From Alphaproteobacteria bacterium (GTDB lineage Bacteria > Pseudomonadota > Alphaproteobacteria > Micavibrionales > Micavibrionaceae), in contig JANQRF010000002.1 of the NCBI GenBank assembly GCA_028289285.1, positions 1,116,001 through 1,180,000 of the forward strand: a stretch of 64,000 nucleotides of DNA, in the 5' to 3' direction. Position numbers and translations under genes: made by a program. Shown here one piece after another: positions 49,603 to 57,769 of this stretch (the first letter of the stretch is position 1; every line of letters begins with the position of its first letter). The notes beneath the pieces are model-generated. The model was not told the DNA's origin. It did not search any database and worked only from the letters and a program-made list of their open reading frames with translations.

Positions 49603-50537
49603 GATGCGCTCTCCTGCCGTACACGGATGGCCCCGCGCAATTTCGCAGAGCGTGCACGCGGATTTTGTGCCTGTTCTTCATCAGAAGGTTTCAATGCTTT
49701 TTTGGGAGAGAGCGAAAAGGAAGGTTCAATAGATGACCCGGTATCGGGCAGGTGACGCGATGCGGATGGCATTTTGCCCGCACGCTCATAGAGAAAGGTT
49801 TTGACGATCCCGTCTTCAAGGGAATGGAAAGAAACAACGACCAGACGGCCGCCTTGTGTGAGAAGGTTTTGGGCGGCCTGAAGGCCGCGTTCAAGTTCGC
49901 CAAGCTCGTCATTCACGGCAATGCGCAGCGCCTGGAAGGTACGGGTCGCCGGATCGCTTTTATCTTTTGGAGATTTGCGCACAACCGCGCGAACAATCTC
50001 TGCGAGTTTTTCAGTTGTGTCGATTGGTGCTGTTTCGCGTTCTGCGACAATGCGTGCAGCGATCTGACGCGATTTACGCTCATCGCCATAGCGCCAGATG
50101 AGATCGGCTAGATCGCGTTCTTCATATGTGTTGACGATATCAGCTGCACTCTCCCCCGCACCAGACATGCGCATATCCAAAGGCCCGTCAAAGCGGAAAG
50201 AAAAGCCGCGCTTAGCATCATCAATCTGAAAAGAAGAAACCCCGACATCCAGAACAAATCCGTCGACTTGCGTGTATCCGGCAGACTGAACGAGCTCAAG
50301 CGCATCGCCAAAACGTCCTTCAACAAAAATAAAACGCTCCCCGAATTCTTTTTCAAAATCCTGCGCACGCACTTTTGCCTCGGGGTCGCGGTCAATGGCA
50401 ATGACGGTGCATTGAGCCGATTCCAAAAAGGCACGCGTATATCCGCCGGCACCGAACGTGCCATCGACATAGACTTCACCATCCTTTGGGGAAAGTGTTT
50501 CTAAAACTTCGCTGAGCATGACGGGGATATGGCTCAT
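49599..50537 (-). CDS. rsmH: 16S rRNA (cytosine-1402-N4) methyltransferase
   Basis: SAM-dependent methyltransferase of 16S rRNA. It has an N-terminal HIPVMLSEVLETLSPKDG, the SAM motif YVDGTFGAGGYTRAFLE, the VLDVGVSSFQIDDAKRGFSF block, ALRIAVNDELGELERGL and VVVSFHSLEDGIVKTF. Length 312. It is the second gene of the dcw cluster and overlaps mraZ by 4 bases (ATGA). Confidence 0.98.
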   Translation of the reverse strand: MSHIPVMLSEVLETLSPKDGEVYVDGTFGAGGYTRAFLESAQCTVIAIDRDPEAKVRAQDFEKEFGERFIFVEGRFGDALELVQSAGYTQVDGFVLDVGVSSFQIDDAKRGFSFRFDGPLDMRMSGAGESAADIVNTYEERDLADLIWRYGDERKSRQIAARIVAERETAPIDTTEKLAEIVRAVVRKSPKDKSDPATRTFQALRIAVNDELGELERGLQAAQNLLTQGGRLVVVSFHSLEDGIVKTFLYERAGKMPSASRHLPDTGSSIEPSFSLSPKKALKPSDEEQAQNPRARSAKLRGAIRVRQESAS

Positions 50538-50989
50538 GACGCCTCCCCTTTGGGCAAAGTGAGTTTCTGACTTTGCACATTTTTGCGGGCCGCTTCTGAA
50601 CGCTTTTCAAATGCACCCGGCTGCCAGATCTGGAATTTTTTGCCAAGCCCGACAAAGGCGGCCTTATCAGACAGATCCGCAAACGTCATCAACGCCTCGG
50701 GCAAAATGATGCGCCCATCGCCATCGAAAGGCAGCTGGACCGCTGCACCAAAGACAGAGGTCGCCAGATCATCCTGCGCATCTGAAAACAGATCGTAATG
50801 ATCCATGCGGTTGCTGATCTCTTCCATCGCGCTCCAACCAAAGCCTTCCAGCGCACTATGGCTGTTGGATTTAAACAACACCACGCCTTGGAAAGACTGC
50901 GCGCTCAGCGCAGCGCGGAACGAGGCCGGGACGGACACCCGCCCCTTCTTGTCAATCCGGTTGATATATGTCGATAAAAACAGTGCCAC
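50534..50989 (-). CDS. mraZ: Transcriptional regulator MraZ
   Basis: AbrB-like dimeric DNA-binding protein that represses the dcw promoter. The protein begins MALFLSTYINRIDKKGRVSVPASFRA and has a second swapped-hairpin copy with VQLPFDGDGRIILPEAL and AAFVGLGKKFQIW. I take GTG at 50989, which gives the usual MALFLSTY start and has AAAGGG just upstream. A TTG at 51004 would add five residues. Candidate operator boxes with 10-bp spacing are found 96 to 140 bases upstream. Confidence 0.95.
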   Translation of the reverse strand: MALFLSTYINRIDKKGRVSVPASFRAALSAQSFQGVVLFKSNSHSALEGFGWSAMEEISNRMDHYDLFSDAQDDLATSVFGAAVQLPFDGDGRIILPEALMTFADLSDKAAFVGLGKKFQIWQPGAFEKRSEAARKNVQSQKLTLPKGEAS

Positions 50990-51387
50990 TTTCGGCCCTT
51001 TCAACCCCGGTTTATCCCTGATATCTGCCGCCTGCTCTTAAAGCGGCTAAAAAGAAATACGCGCCACGGCTCTTCCGCCGCAAAACGGAAGAACATGGAT
51101 ATTTATGGGATACCATGGATTTTTATGGAGCGTCAATTTAGGTAGAGCCACGAGGCGCATTTGATGCACAGATATTTCGTCAAAACAGGTCCCGCCTGCC
51201 TATATGCAGAAAACAGAGTCAAAAACCCATTCTAAAACTTATGTAAATAGTAAGTTTTTCTTGAGATTTTAATAAGCTATTGTTTTTATTGAAAAAATTC
51301 ACAAAAAAGGCTTGACGACCCTTTTTAATTATGGCAAATATACTGTCATTCAATAACAGCGTTTTTAATGTGTGTGGGAGAAAAACA
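50990..51387. other. 398-base gene-free region between mraZ and the 47-residue peptide gene, dcw promoter region
   Basis: No open frame of substance is seen. From the mraZ side it holds a 7-bp hairpin TCTTCCG/CGGAAGA (51071-51077 and 51086-51092) in the mraZ leader, the box array at 51085-51129, and a possible -35 TTGACG (minus, 51131-51136). A strongly AT-rich stretch follows (about 51225-51310), then the leader of the small plus-strand gene. The two flanking genes are divergent, so promoters in both directions are expected. Confidence 0.7.
51085..51136 (-). promoter_or_regulatory. Probable MraZ operator and mraZ promoter
   Basis: On the plus strand the pentamers ACGGA (51085), ATGGA (51095), ATGGG (51105), ATGGA (51115) and ATGGA (51125) recur at an exact 10-base period. 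MraZ is known to bind direct TGGGN-type repeats spaced by five bases upstream of its own gene, so this array is a natural operator. On the minus strand TTGACG (51131-51136) followed after 18 bases by TATCCC (51107-51112) could be the promoter, and the boxes would then cover the spacer and -10 element. The boxes are seen; the function is inferred. Confidence 0.65.
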
Positions 51388-51531
51388 ATGTTGATGACAC
51401 TTATGATGATTGCTCTGGCTTTAAATGGTGGGATGTATCTGGGCACGATTGCCTGGTCCGCGCATCAGACAGCCGAGTTCGGTAAAACCATTGATATCTT
51501 TACAAATATCCGGCCTTTGATTGTGAAATAA
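51388..51531 (+). CDS. 47-residue membrane peptide of unknown function
   Basis: The ATG at 51388 is preceded by GGGAG at good distance. The peptide starts with a hydrophobic helix (MLMTLMMIALALNGGMYLG) and has a short polar C-terminal part (HQTAEFGKTIDIFTNIRPL). It is followed by a strong terminator at 51573-51602, which supports a real transcription unit. No family is recognised. It is divergent from mraZ and convergent with rnpB. Confidence 0.6.
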   Translation: MLMTLMMIALALNGGMYLGTIAWSAHQTAEFGKTIDIFTNIRPLIVK

Positions 51532-51572
51532 TCCGGCGAAGGGGACAAAAAAGACAAAGTGGGGATGAAAAA

Positions 51573-51602
51573 CCCTCCTGCGATATGGCAGGAGGGTTTT
51601 TT
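51573..51602. terminator. Bidirectional rho-independent terminator
   Basis: A 9-bp stem CCCTCCTGC/GCAGGAGGG (51573-51581 and 51588-51596) with a 6-base loop has six T on the plus side and five A on the other side. It can therefore end both the plus-strand small peptide gene and the minus-strand RNase P RNA, whose 3' end is about 10 bases away. Confidence 0.93.
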
Positions 51603-51611
51603 GAAATTCCG

Positions 51612-51980
51612 AAACAAAGCCTGTAAGCCGGGTTCTGTCCCCTCATAAGAGAGGGATAGCTATTCATCTAGGCCGTCTGTTACCAAACGGCTCGAGCAAC
51701 CTACCCGGACTGCTCAGAGCGGGAACGCTCCTGCTATACAGCACGCAGCCCCTATTTGGTCTTGCTTCCGGCGGGGTTTGCCATGCCATCAATGTTACCA
51801 TCGATGCGGTGCGCTCTTACCGCACCTTTTCACCTTTTCCTCAATAGAGGTAGTCTGTTTTCTGTGGCACTTTCCATCAGGTTTAAGCCTGTCCGGACGT
51901 TATCCGGCGCCGTGTTCCCGTAAAGCCCGGACTTTCCTCTCCATCCTTTATAAGGATGCAGCAGCTATCCGGCCTTGTCT
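51612..51980 (-). ncRNA. rnpB: RNase P RNA, type A
   Basis: Catalytic RNA that matures tRNA 5' ends. On the minus strand the universally conserved GAGGAAAGTCCGGGC (51925-51939) and the 3' segment ACAGAACCCGGCTTAC (51623-51638, P4 partner) are present. The ends pair as P1: ACAAGGCC near 51973-51980 with GGCTTTGT near 51613-51620. Length is about 369 bases. Exact termini are estimated from this pairing. Confidence 0.96.
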
Positions 51981-51991
51981 GGAATTATGGT

Positions 51992-52021
51992 TTTATATCA
52001 CAGTTTATAGACCTGGAGCAA
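51992..52021 (-). promoter_or_regulatory. Probable sigma-70 promoter of rnpB
   Basis: Minus strand TTGCTC (52016-52021) and TATAAA (51992-51997) are separated by 18 bases and lie 12 bases before the estimated 5' end of the RNA. The -35 element falls within the last codons of the amidase gene, which is transcribed in the same direction. Confidence 0.55.
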
Positions 52022-52715
52022 TTAAATGCTCAGAGAGCAAGGCATAAAGCCGGGTTTTGGTCAGGCCCGTTTCTTGTCCCTCTTCCCCGGATTCAAACAC
52101 TTCAGGCACAAAATGACGCTGGAAAGCTACCAGCTTATCTCTGAATTTCACGCGCGGATCATAGCCCAGATCATGCAGCGCGCTTTGGGTGATAATCGCC
52201 GCTGCCTTGACTGCATCCTCATCGGACGGGTCCGGCCAGATGCCGACCCCTTGCCCCGCAAGTTCCTTCCACGGAAAGAGCTCACCCGGATCTTCTTTGC
52301 GCGCAGGAGAAATATCACTATGAGCCAGTACATTTTTTAATTCCAGATCGTGCCGTTTTATTATTTCCTGTGAGAGCTGAGTCACAGACTTTATCTGCAC
52401 TTCAGGAAAAGGCTTATATCCAAATTCATGTCCGGGGTTCACAATTTCGATACCAATAGATGTGTTATTCAGACTACTCTCTTCGTTCCAGAAAGATGCA
52501 CCCGCATGCCAGGCACGCTTGTCTTCAGGGACATGCGCGTAGATGGTTCCGTCTTCATCGATGGTGTAATGGGCGGAGACTTTACTCTCCGGATCGCATA
52601 AACGCTCTAGCGCTGCTTCGGCTATTTCCATACCTGTATAATGAAAGATGAGATATTGAATATGCCCGCCGTCACGATCATCGAAATTCGGCGACGGTCT
52701 GTCTATGACCTTCAT
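52005..52715 (-). CDS. N-acetylmuramoyl-L-alanine amidase, AmpD/AmiD type
   Basis: Zinc amidase (Amidase_2) cleaving the MurNAc-L-Ala bond. Zinc and catalytic residues are in YLIFHYTGM (His near residue 25), the HYTIDEDGTIY and HAGAS segments, and the family block VLAHSDISPARKEDPGELFPW. A C-terminal about 70 residues form a helical domain resembling a peptidoglycan-binding fold. There is no signal peptide or lipobox, so it is predicted to be cytoplasmic and to work on imported muropeptides. The start overlaps the stop of the MFS gene by 4 bases, which links it to transport. Confidence 0.92.
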   Translation of the reverse strand: MKVIDRPSPNFDDRDGGHIQYLIFHYTGMEIAEAALERLCDPESKVSAHYTIDEDGTIYAHVPEDKRAWHAGASFWNEESSLNNTSIGIEIVNPGHEFGYKPFPEVQIKSVTQLSQEIIKRHDLELKNVLAHSDISPARKEDPGELFPWKELAGQGVGIWPDPSDEDAVKAAAIITQSALHDLGYDPRVKFRDKLVAFQRHFVPEVFESGEEGQETGLTKTRLYALLSEHLIAPGL

Positions 52716-54019
52716 CGCTCTTCTTTCACGAAAGAGAGCAAGGCTAAGCCAACCAGCCAGAATAGAATAATAGTCATCATGCCGGCTTGCTGGGTACCGA
52801 ACGCGCTTGTCGCCCAGGCATAAGCCAGCGGACCTAAAAACGTCACGGATTTGCCTGTAAAGGCATAGAGTCCGTAAGTTTGGGTCACCATGCCGGGCGG
52901 GGCGAGACGGCCTGCAAGTGTCCGGCTGGCGGCCTGTGCAGGCCCGATAAAAATACCCAGAAACAGGGCAAGCCCCATAAAGAGCGATTTATCATCCGTG
53001 CTTAAAATCATCAGCCCTGTAATAATGAGCCCCATAATCGAAATCATCGCCGTGTGGCGGGACCCGATCCAGTCATCAACATAGGCAAAGAGAAAGGCGC
53101 CAAGGCCTGCCGTCACATTCAGGCCGATGGCAAAAATCAGTATTTCCTGAAAATCCATGCCGAACTGACCGGCAGCATAGACGCCTCCGATGGCAAAGAG
53201 CGTTACAAGCCCGTCGCGGTAAATCGCACTGGAGACCAGATACAACGCAATGTTTTTATGTTGGCGGATTTCTCTCACCGAGCTGATCAGTTGTTTAACC
53301 CCTTCACGCATGGACACCAGAAACGGCATCGGTTCGCGTTCAATATCCTTGGTATAAAGAAAAAGCGGAATCATGAAGAGCGCAAACCAGAGTGCGATCA
53401 TCGGCCCTGTCGCGCGCAGATTGGCGCTGTCAGCCCCGCTAATGCCGAAAAACGGTTCGACATCCCCAATCCCGACCAATCCAAAAAGCGCAATCGCAAG
53501 CGCCACCAGTCCACCCGCATAACCAAGCCCCCAGGCCCAGCCTGAAATCCGCCCGATCATGTGGTGCGGGGCGATATGGGGCAGCATCGCATTGTAAAAA
53601 ACCTGCGCCAGTTCAAAGCCGATATTGGCTATCACGACCAGCGTTAAGACAAAAAGAATATTGTTCCATTCCGGTGAGGGTTGCGCGAACCACAGCGCCG
53701 CACAGGGGATAATACACACCATAGAAAACCAGAACACCCAGCGTTTACGATTACCCGCATGATCTGCTGCCGCCCCCATCAGAGGGGCTAAAATCGCAAT
53801 AAAGATGCCGGAGATACCAATCGCCGTGCTCCAGAGGGCCGCGCCCTGCGTTTCATCCTGCACAATGCCGCGGGAGAAAAAGACAGCAAAGACAAAAGTG
53901 ATAATCACCGTCCCAAAGGCCGTATTCGCCCAGTCATACATGCACCACGCCATAATGGAGCGTTTACTTTGTGCGGGCTGTAGGTCCTCTGGAACTGATG
54001 GGGGAATCTGCGTTGTCAT
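52712..54019 (-). CDS. MFS transporter, UMF1 (Atg22-like) family
   Basis: A 435-residue, 12-helix transporter. The N-terminal IMAWCMYDWANTAFGTVII is typical of the UMF1 family, and the loop ADHAGNRKRWVFWF is the MFS A-type motif. The substrate is unknown for most members. Because it is coupled (4-base overlap) to a cytoplasmic-type amidase, uptake of peptidoglycan fragments, as performed by the unrelated MFS protein AmpG, is a reasonable hypothesis. Confidence 0.88.
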   Translation of the reverse strand: MTTQIPPSVPEDLQPAQSKRSIMAWCMYDWANTAFGTVIITFVFAVFFSRGIVQDETQGAALWSTAIGISGIFIAILAPLMGAAADHAGNRKRWVFWFSMVCIIPCAALWFAQPSPEWNNILFVLTLVVIANIGFELAQVFYNAMLPHIAPHHMIGRISGWAWGLGYAGGLVALAIALFGLVGIGDVEPFFGISGADSANLRATGPMIALWFALFMIPLFLYTKDIEREPMPFLVSMREGVKQLISSVREIRQHKNIALYLVSSAIYRDGLVTLFAIGGVYAAGQFGMDFQEILIFAIGLNVTAGLGAFLFAYVDDWIGSRHTAMISIMGLIITGLMILSTDDKSLFMGLALFLGIFIGPAQAASRTLAGRLAPPGMVTQTYGLYAFTGKSVTFLGPLAYAWATSAFGTQQAGMMTIILFWLVGLALLSFVKEER

Positions 54020-54093
54020 GTAACTATTCTAAAGACTTTCCGAATAGATTGAAGGATAAAGATAACGGCTTATATCAATGATAAGGAGGAAAA

Positions 54094-54732
54094 ATGCGCT
54101 TTTTGGCCTTTATACCGATATTGTTTATCGCGGCCCTGTTCATTTTTCCGTATACGCCGATGGCAAAAGGAGTGAGCGTGGCTAGTACAATTACGTCAGA
54201 TAAACCGGATAACCTGCCCTTTTTGACCCTTGGCGGTGGGTGTTTTTGGTGCACGGAAAGCGAATACCGCGCGCTTGAAGGCGTGGTGTATACCCGTGTC
54301 GGCTATGCAGGCGGGGAACTGGATAACCCGACATACCGTGATATTACGACAGGTAAATCAGGCCATGCCGAAGTGGTGCAGGTCTATTACAACCCGGAGC
54401 AAATTAGTGAGCGCGATTTACTGGATTTCTTTTTGCTCAAAGCGCATGACCCGACACAGCTCAACCGTCAGGGCGTGGATGTCGGTACACAATATCGCTC
54501 GGTGATTTTTTACCGCAGTGCGCAAGAAAAACAGCGCGCGCAGGACGCTATTGATGCGGCCAACGCCTCCGGCGCATGGACAGACCCGATCGTCACCACG
54601 CTGGAGCCCCTTGAAACCTTCTGGGACGGGGAAGACTACCACCAGAAATATTACGAGAAATACGAAGCTAAAACCGGCAAACCCCATATCCGCGTGCTGT
54701 ATAAACAGCAGAAAAAGGCCACCGGGCAGTAG
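54094..54732 (+). CDS. msrA: Peptide methionine-(S)-sulfoxide reductase, exported form
   Basis: Repairs oxidised methionine. The active-site block GGGCFWCTESEYRALEGV (nucleophile Cys near 52), GYAGGELDNPTYRDI, HAEVVQVYYNPE and NRQGVDVGTQYRSVIFY identify it. Unlike cytoplasmic MsrA it begins with a hydrophobic N-terminal segment (MRFLAFIPILFIAALFIFPY), so it is predicted to be secreted or membrane-anchored on the periplasmic side. An excellent AAGGAGG precedes the ATG. The resolving cysteine usual near the C-terminus of E. coli-type MsrA is not seen; there are only two cysteines, both in the active-site block. Confidence 0.95.
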   Translation: MRFLAFIPILFIAALFIFPYTPMAKGVSVASTITSDKPDNLPFLTLGGGCFWCTESEYRALEGVVYTRVGYAGGELDNPTYRDITTGKSGHAEVVQVYYNPEQISERDLLDFFLLKAHDPTQLNRQGVDVGTQYRSVIFYRSAQEKQRAQDAIDAANASGAWTDPIVTTLEPLETFWDGEDYHQKYYEKYEAKTGKPHIRVLYKQQKKATGQ

Positions 54733-54773
54733 TCTTAAGACTTTGCAATCCTATATCCTATAGGGTAAAGCTA

Positions 54774-55775
54774 TTGCCCATGACAGACCTTGCTTACACA
54801 GCTGAAGTTGCCCGCGAAACCGCGCCTGTTTTTGACATGCTGAAAGACCAGTATGACGAAAAGCACTGGGAAAATCTGGCGCCCTATATTTACGAAATAA
54901 ACCGCCTGAAAAAAGAAAAGAACGCGGTGATCCTGGCGCATAATTATATGACCCCGGATATTTTCCACGGTGTGGCCGATATTGTCGGAGATTCCCTTGC
55001 CCTTGCCCGAGAAGCGGCCAAGACGGAGGCCGATATCATCGTTCAGTGCGGCGTGCATTTCATGGCTGAAACCTCCAAGATTTTGTGCATGGATAAAAAG
55101 GTTCTTATTCCAGATATGAAAGCAGGATGCTCCCTGGCTGAAGGGATAACAGCAGCAGATGTAAAACTCCTGCGGGAAAAATATCCGGGCGTGCCGGTTG
55201 TCACCTATGTGAACACCTCTGCTGAAGTCAAAGCCGAAAGCGACATTTGCTGCACGTCCGGTAATGCGGTAAAAATTGTGAATGCACTGGAGAGCGACGA
55301 TGTGCTCATGATCCCGGATAAGTATCTGGCACAATACACACAAACAAAAACCGATAAAAAAATCCTGACCTATAACGCAAGCTGCATCGTGCATGAGCGT
55401 TTTACGCCTGAAGATATCCGTGATTTTCGTGCGCGGTATGAAGGTGTAGTGGTGTTAGCCCACCCAGAATGCCCACCAGAGGTTTTGGCTGAAGCAGATT
55501 ATACAGGCTCCACACAGCAAATGATTGATTACGTGGAAGGCGAAAAACCGTCCCGCGTTGTCCTGATTACCGAATGTTCCATGAGCGATAATATCGCCGC
55601 CGCACATCCGGAAATGGAACTCGTGCGCCCTTGCCAGATGTGCCCGCATATGAAACGCATTACCCTCCCGAAAGTCCTGAGCGCCCTTCAAAACGAACAG
55701 CCGGAAGTTTTGGTTGATGCAGAAATAGCAGAGCGCGCCCGCCTGCCGATTGATAAAATGCTGGAGATGAGCTAG
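54774..55775 (+). CDS. nadA: Quinolinate synthase
   Basis: [4Fe-4S] enzyme that condenses iminoaspartate and dihydroxyacetone phosphate to quinolinate in NAD synthesis. It shows AVILAHNYMTPDIFHGVADIVGDSL, the cluster cysteines in IVQCGVHFMAET, SDICCTSGNAVKIV and RPCQMCPHMKRITLP, and the C-terminal VDAEIAERARLPIDKMLEM. The TTG at 54774 has AGGG about eight bases upstream; the ATG at 54780 gives a protein two residues shorter and is also possible. nadC overlaps its stop by one base. Confidence 0.97.
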   Translation: MPMTDLAYTAEVARETAPVFDMLKDQYDEKHWENLAPYIYEINRLKKEKNAVILAHNYMTPDIFHGVADIVGDSLALAREAAKTEADIIVQCGVHFMAETSKILCMDKKVLIPDMKAGCSLAEGITAADVKLLREKYPGVPVVTYVNTSAEVKAESDICCTSGNAVKIVNALESDDVLMIPDKYLAQYTQTKTDKKILTYNASCIVHERFTPEDIRDFRARYEGVVVLAHPECPPEVLAEADYTGSTQQMIDYVEGEKPSRVVLITECSMSDNIAAAHPEMELVRPCQMCPHMKRITLPKVLSALQNEQPEVLVDAEIAERARLPIDKMLEMS

Positions 55776-56632
55776 TGACAGCGCTCTCCCCCCTGCTGAT
55801 CGAAGAGGCCGTGCGCGCGGCCCTGAAAGAAGATCTCGGCCATGGGCATGACATTACCGGCGCCAGCCTGATCCCGTCTGATGCGGAAATGAGTGCTACT
55901 CTCAATGCCCGTGAAGAAGGTATTCTTGCCGGGCTCACCATCGGTCTCTCAGCCTTCATGCAAATCGATCCGGATTGTGAGATTGAAGTGTATAAATATG
56001 ACGGCGACCTGTTAGCGTCCGGCGACACCATTGCAAAAATCAACGGCCCGGCCCGGGCTATTCTCACGGCGGAACGCATTTGTTTAAACTTTATGTCACA
56101 CCTGTCAGGGATTGCCACATTGACGGCGCGCTATGTTCAGGAAGTTGACGGGACAGATGCGCAGATCGCCTGCACACGCAAAACACTTCCTGGTTTACGT
56201 GCCTTTCAAAAATACGCCGTGCGCTGTGGCGGCGGCATGAATCACCGTCACGGCCTGGATGACGGCATCCTGATTAAAGATAATCACATCGCCCTGCATG
56301 GAAGTGTTGCCCAAGCACTCGAAACCGCAAAAGCAAATGCAGGCCATATGGTTAAAATTGAAATTGAAGTTGATACGCCGGAGCAGCTTGATGAAATGCT
56401 GGCGCATGGCAGCGCAGATATTGTGATGCTGGATAATTTTTCTTTGGAAGATATGCGTAAAGCCGTTGAGAAGATTCGTAAAGAAGATTCTAAAATGGTG
56501 ATTGAAGCTTCCGGCGGCGTCAGCCTTGAAACCGTTCAAGGCATTGCTAAAACCGGGGTGGATATCATTTCTGTGGGCGCCCTGACCCACTCCGTGAAAG
56601 CCCTGGATATCGGGCTTGATTACGGTGTTTAG
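55775..56632 (+). CDS. nadC: Nicotinate-nucleotide pyrophosphorylase (carboxylating)
   Basis: Converts quinolinate and PRPP to nicotinate mononucleotide. It has EDLGHGHDITGASLIP at the N-terminus, the substrate block CTRKTLPGLRAFQKYAVRCG, GMNHRHGLDDGILIKDNH, and the barrel motifs IEIEVDTPEQL, VMLDNF and IEASGGV. GTG start at 55775 overlaps the nadA TAG. No nadB is present beside it; the aspartate-oxidising enzyme must be elsewhere. Confidence 0.97.
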   Translation: MTALSPLLIEEAVRAALKEDLGHGHDITGASLIPSDAEMSATLNAREEGILAGLTIGLSAFMQIDPDCEIEVYKYDGDLLASGDTIAKINGPARAILTAERICLNFMSHLSGIATLTARYVQEVDGTDAQIACTRKTLPGLRAFQKYAVRCGGGMNHRHGLDDGILIKDNHIALHGSVAQALETAKANAGHMVKIEIEVDTPEQLDEMLAHGSADIVMLDNFSLEDMRKAVEKIRKEDSKMVIEASGGVSLETVQGIAKTGVDIISVGALTHSVKALDIGLDYGV

Positions 56633-56704
56633 GGCTATTTTAACCCTCTTTTGATACACTTATATAGTTATTATCTTATTGATATAAAAGGGCTTTGGGA
56701 CAAT

Positions 56705-57250
56705 ATGCGGATTTTTATCTTTATTTTAGCCGGGCTTCTCTTATTGCCCGGATTGGCGTTTGCTAATAGTCCGAATAAGCTAACCCCTGAGAATATTCAG
56801 GCTTTTTTGGATGAGAGCAGCCGAGTGACACATCCGGAAACCGGATACGACGTGGATGGCATTAAATCTTTCCTAAAAGATCATCTCTCCAGCCGGTCGG
56901 ATTTTATCACGCATATTATTTATGATATTGAAGGATTTCCGCCGCAAGAGCGTAAGTTCGAACTCAACCGCGCGTCTTTTATCAAAAATATTACAGATGG
57001 GGTCGGCAAAATTAAAGACTACACATCTTTTGCAAAATTAGTTGAACATGATATCACCAATGCAGGGCGCAAAGCTGAAGTGGTGGTTGTTACAAGTGAA
57101 AAAGGCCTAATGCCAATGCAGGGCGAAATGGTTCCCTTTGACGGCAAAAGCCGCTGCTCACAGATTCTAAGCTGGGAACGCCGGGTCGGCGTTGTTGTAA
57201 ATTCCGCAAATTGCGAAACCATCCTGACGATTGAAAACGATCAGGAATAA
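56705..57250 (+). CDS. Secreted protein of unknown function
   Basis: 181 residues. The ATG at 56705 is followed by a typical Sec signal peptide (MRIFIFILAGLLLLPGLAFA, cleavage after AFA). The mature part has about 160 residues with two cysteines (SRCSQIL and SANCETIL near the end) that could form a disulfide, and a region EGFPPQERKFELNRASFIKN. No domain is recognised; the fold may be an SnoaL/NTF2-like or lipocalin-like barrel, but this is a guess. Convergent with the DUF1761 gene, 7 bases away. Confidence 0.75.
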   Translation: MRIFIFILAGLLLLPGLAFANSPNKLTPENIQAFLDESSRVTHPETGYDVDGIKSFLKDHLSSRSDFITHIIYDIEGFPPQERKFELNRASFIKNITDGVGKIKDYTSFAKLVEHDITNAGRKAEVVVVTSEKGLMPMQGEMVPFDGKSRCSQILSWERRVGVVVNSANCETILTIENDQE

Positions 57251-57257
57251 TAAAATC

Positions 57258-57668
57258 CTAGATATATAAAAAGATGATATGGACCAGCGCAAAGGCGTAA
57301 TAGCCTGCGAGCTGATAAGACGTATCAATCGCAACCGCTTCAAACGGATAGCCTGTATAAAGCGCGCCCATCATCGTTGGCGGCATCGAAAAAGCCACCC
57401 AAAGCAGGCAGGACAGGCAGAAATACCCCGCTGCATTATCAATCCCCAGGAAGAACGCCAGAAAAGCATAAAAACAGGCCGCCAACGTCCAGAGAAAGAA
57501 AGATGCAATGAAGGGAAGCGGAGATGGTTTGATGTCTTCATTTTCAACGCCGCGTACCTCCATCCACCGGGTGCCGAGCACTTTCGGATGATACCAAAGC
57601 ACACCAATGATAAACGCTAAAACGCCGGACAGGAAAAACGCGATGAAATTAATGTCGAAATCAAACAT
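57258..57668 (-). CDS. DUF1761 family membrane protein
   Basis: 136 residues with four hydrophobic helices. The GVLWYHPKVLGTRWMEVRG segment after the first helix is the DUF1761 signature. The start is the ATG at 57668 behind AAAGAGG; upstream in-frame codons up to 57713 have no such support. Function is unknown. It lies downstream of sdhB with a gap of about 100 bases. Confidence 0.8.
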   Translation of the reverse strand: MFDFDINFIAFFLSGVLAFIIGVLWYHPKVLGTRWMEVRGVENEDIKPSPLPFIASFFLWTLAACFYAFLAFFLGIDNAAGYFCLSCLLWVAFSMPPTMMGALYTGYPFEAVAIDTSYQLAGYYAFALVHIIFLYI

Positions 57669-57769
57669 GAAGGCTGCCTCTTTTTCAAAAATCATTAAAG
57701 GTGATTCTATCACAAAAGACGATTTTTCGAAGCCCGGTTAGGTACTTATAAACAGGTGCTCTGGAAAAT

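Noticed and set aside
51312-51344. TTGACG and TATACT as a promoter for the 47-residue peptide gene
   Set aside because: The spacer is 21 bases, too long for a usual sigma-70 promoter, and no better -10 box stands at 16-18 bases.
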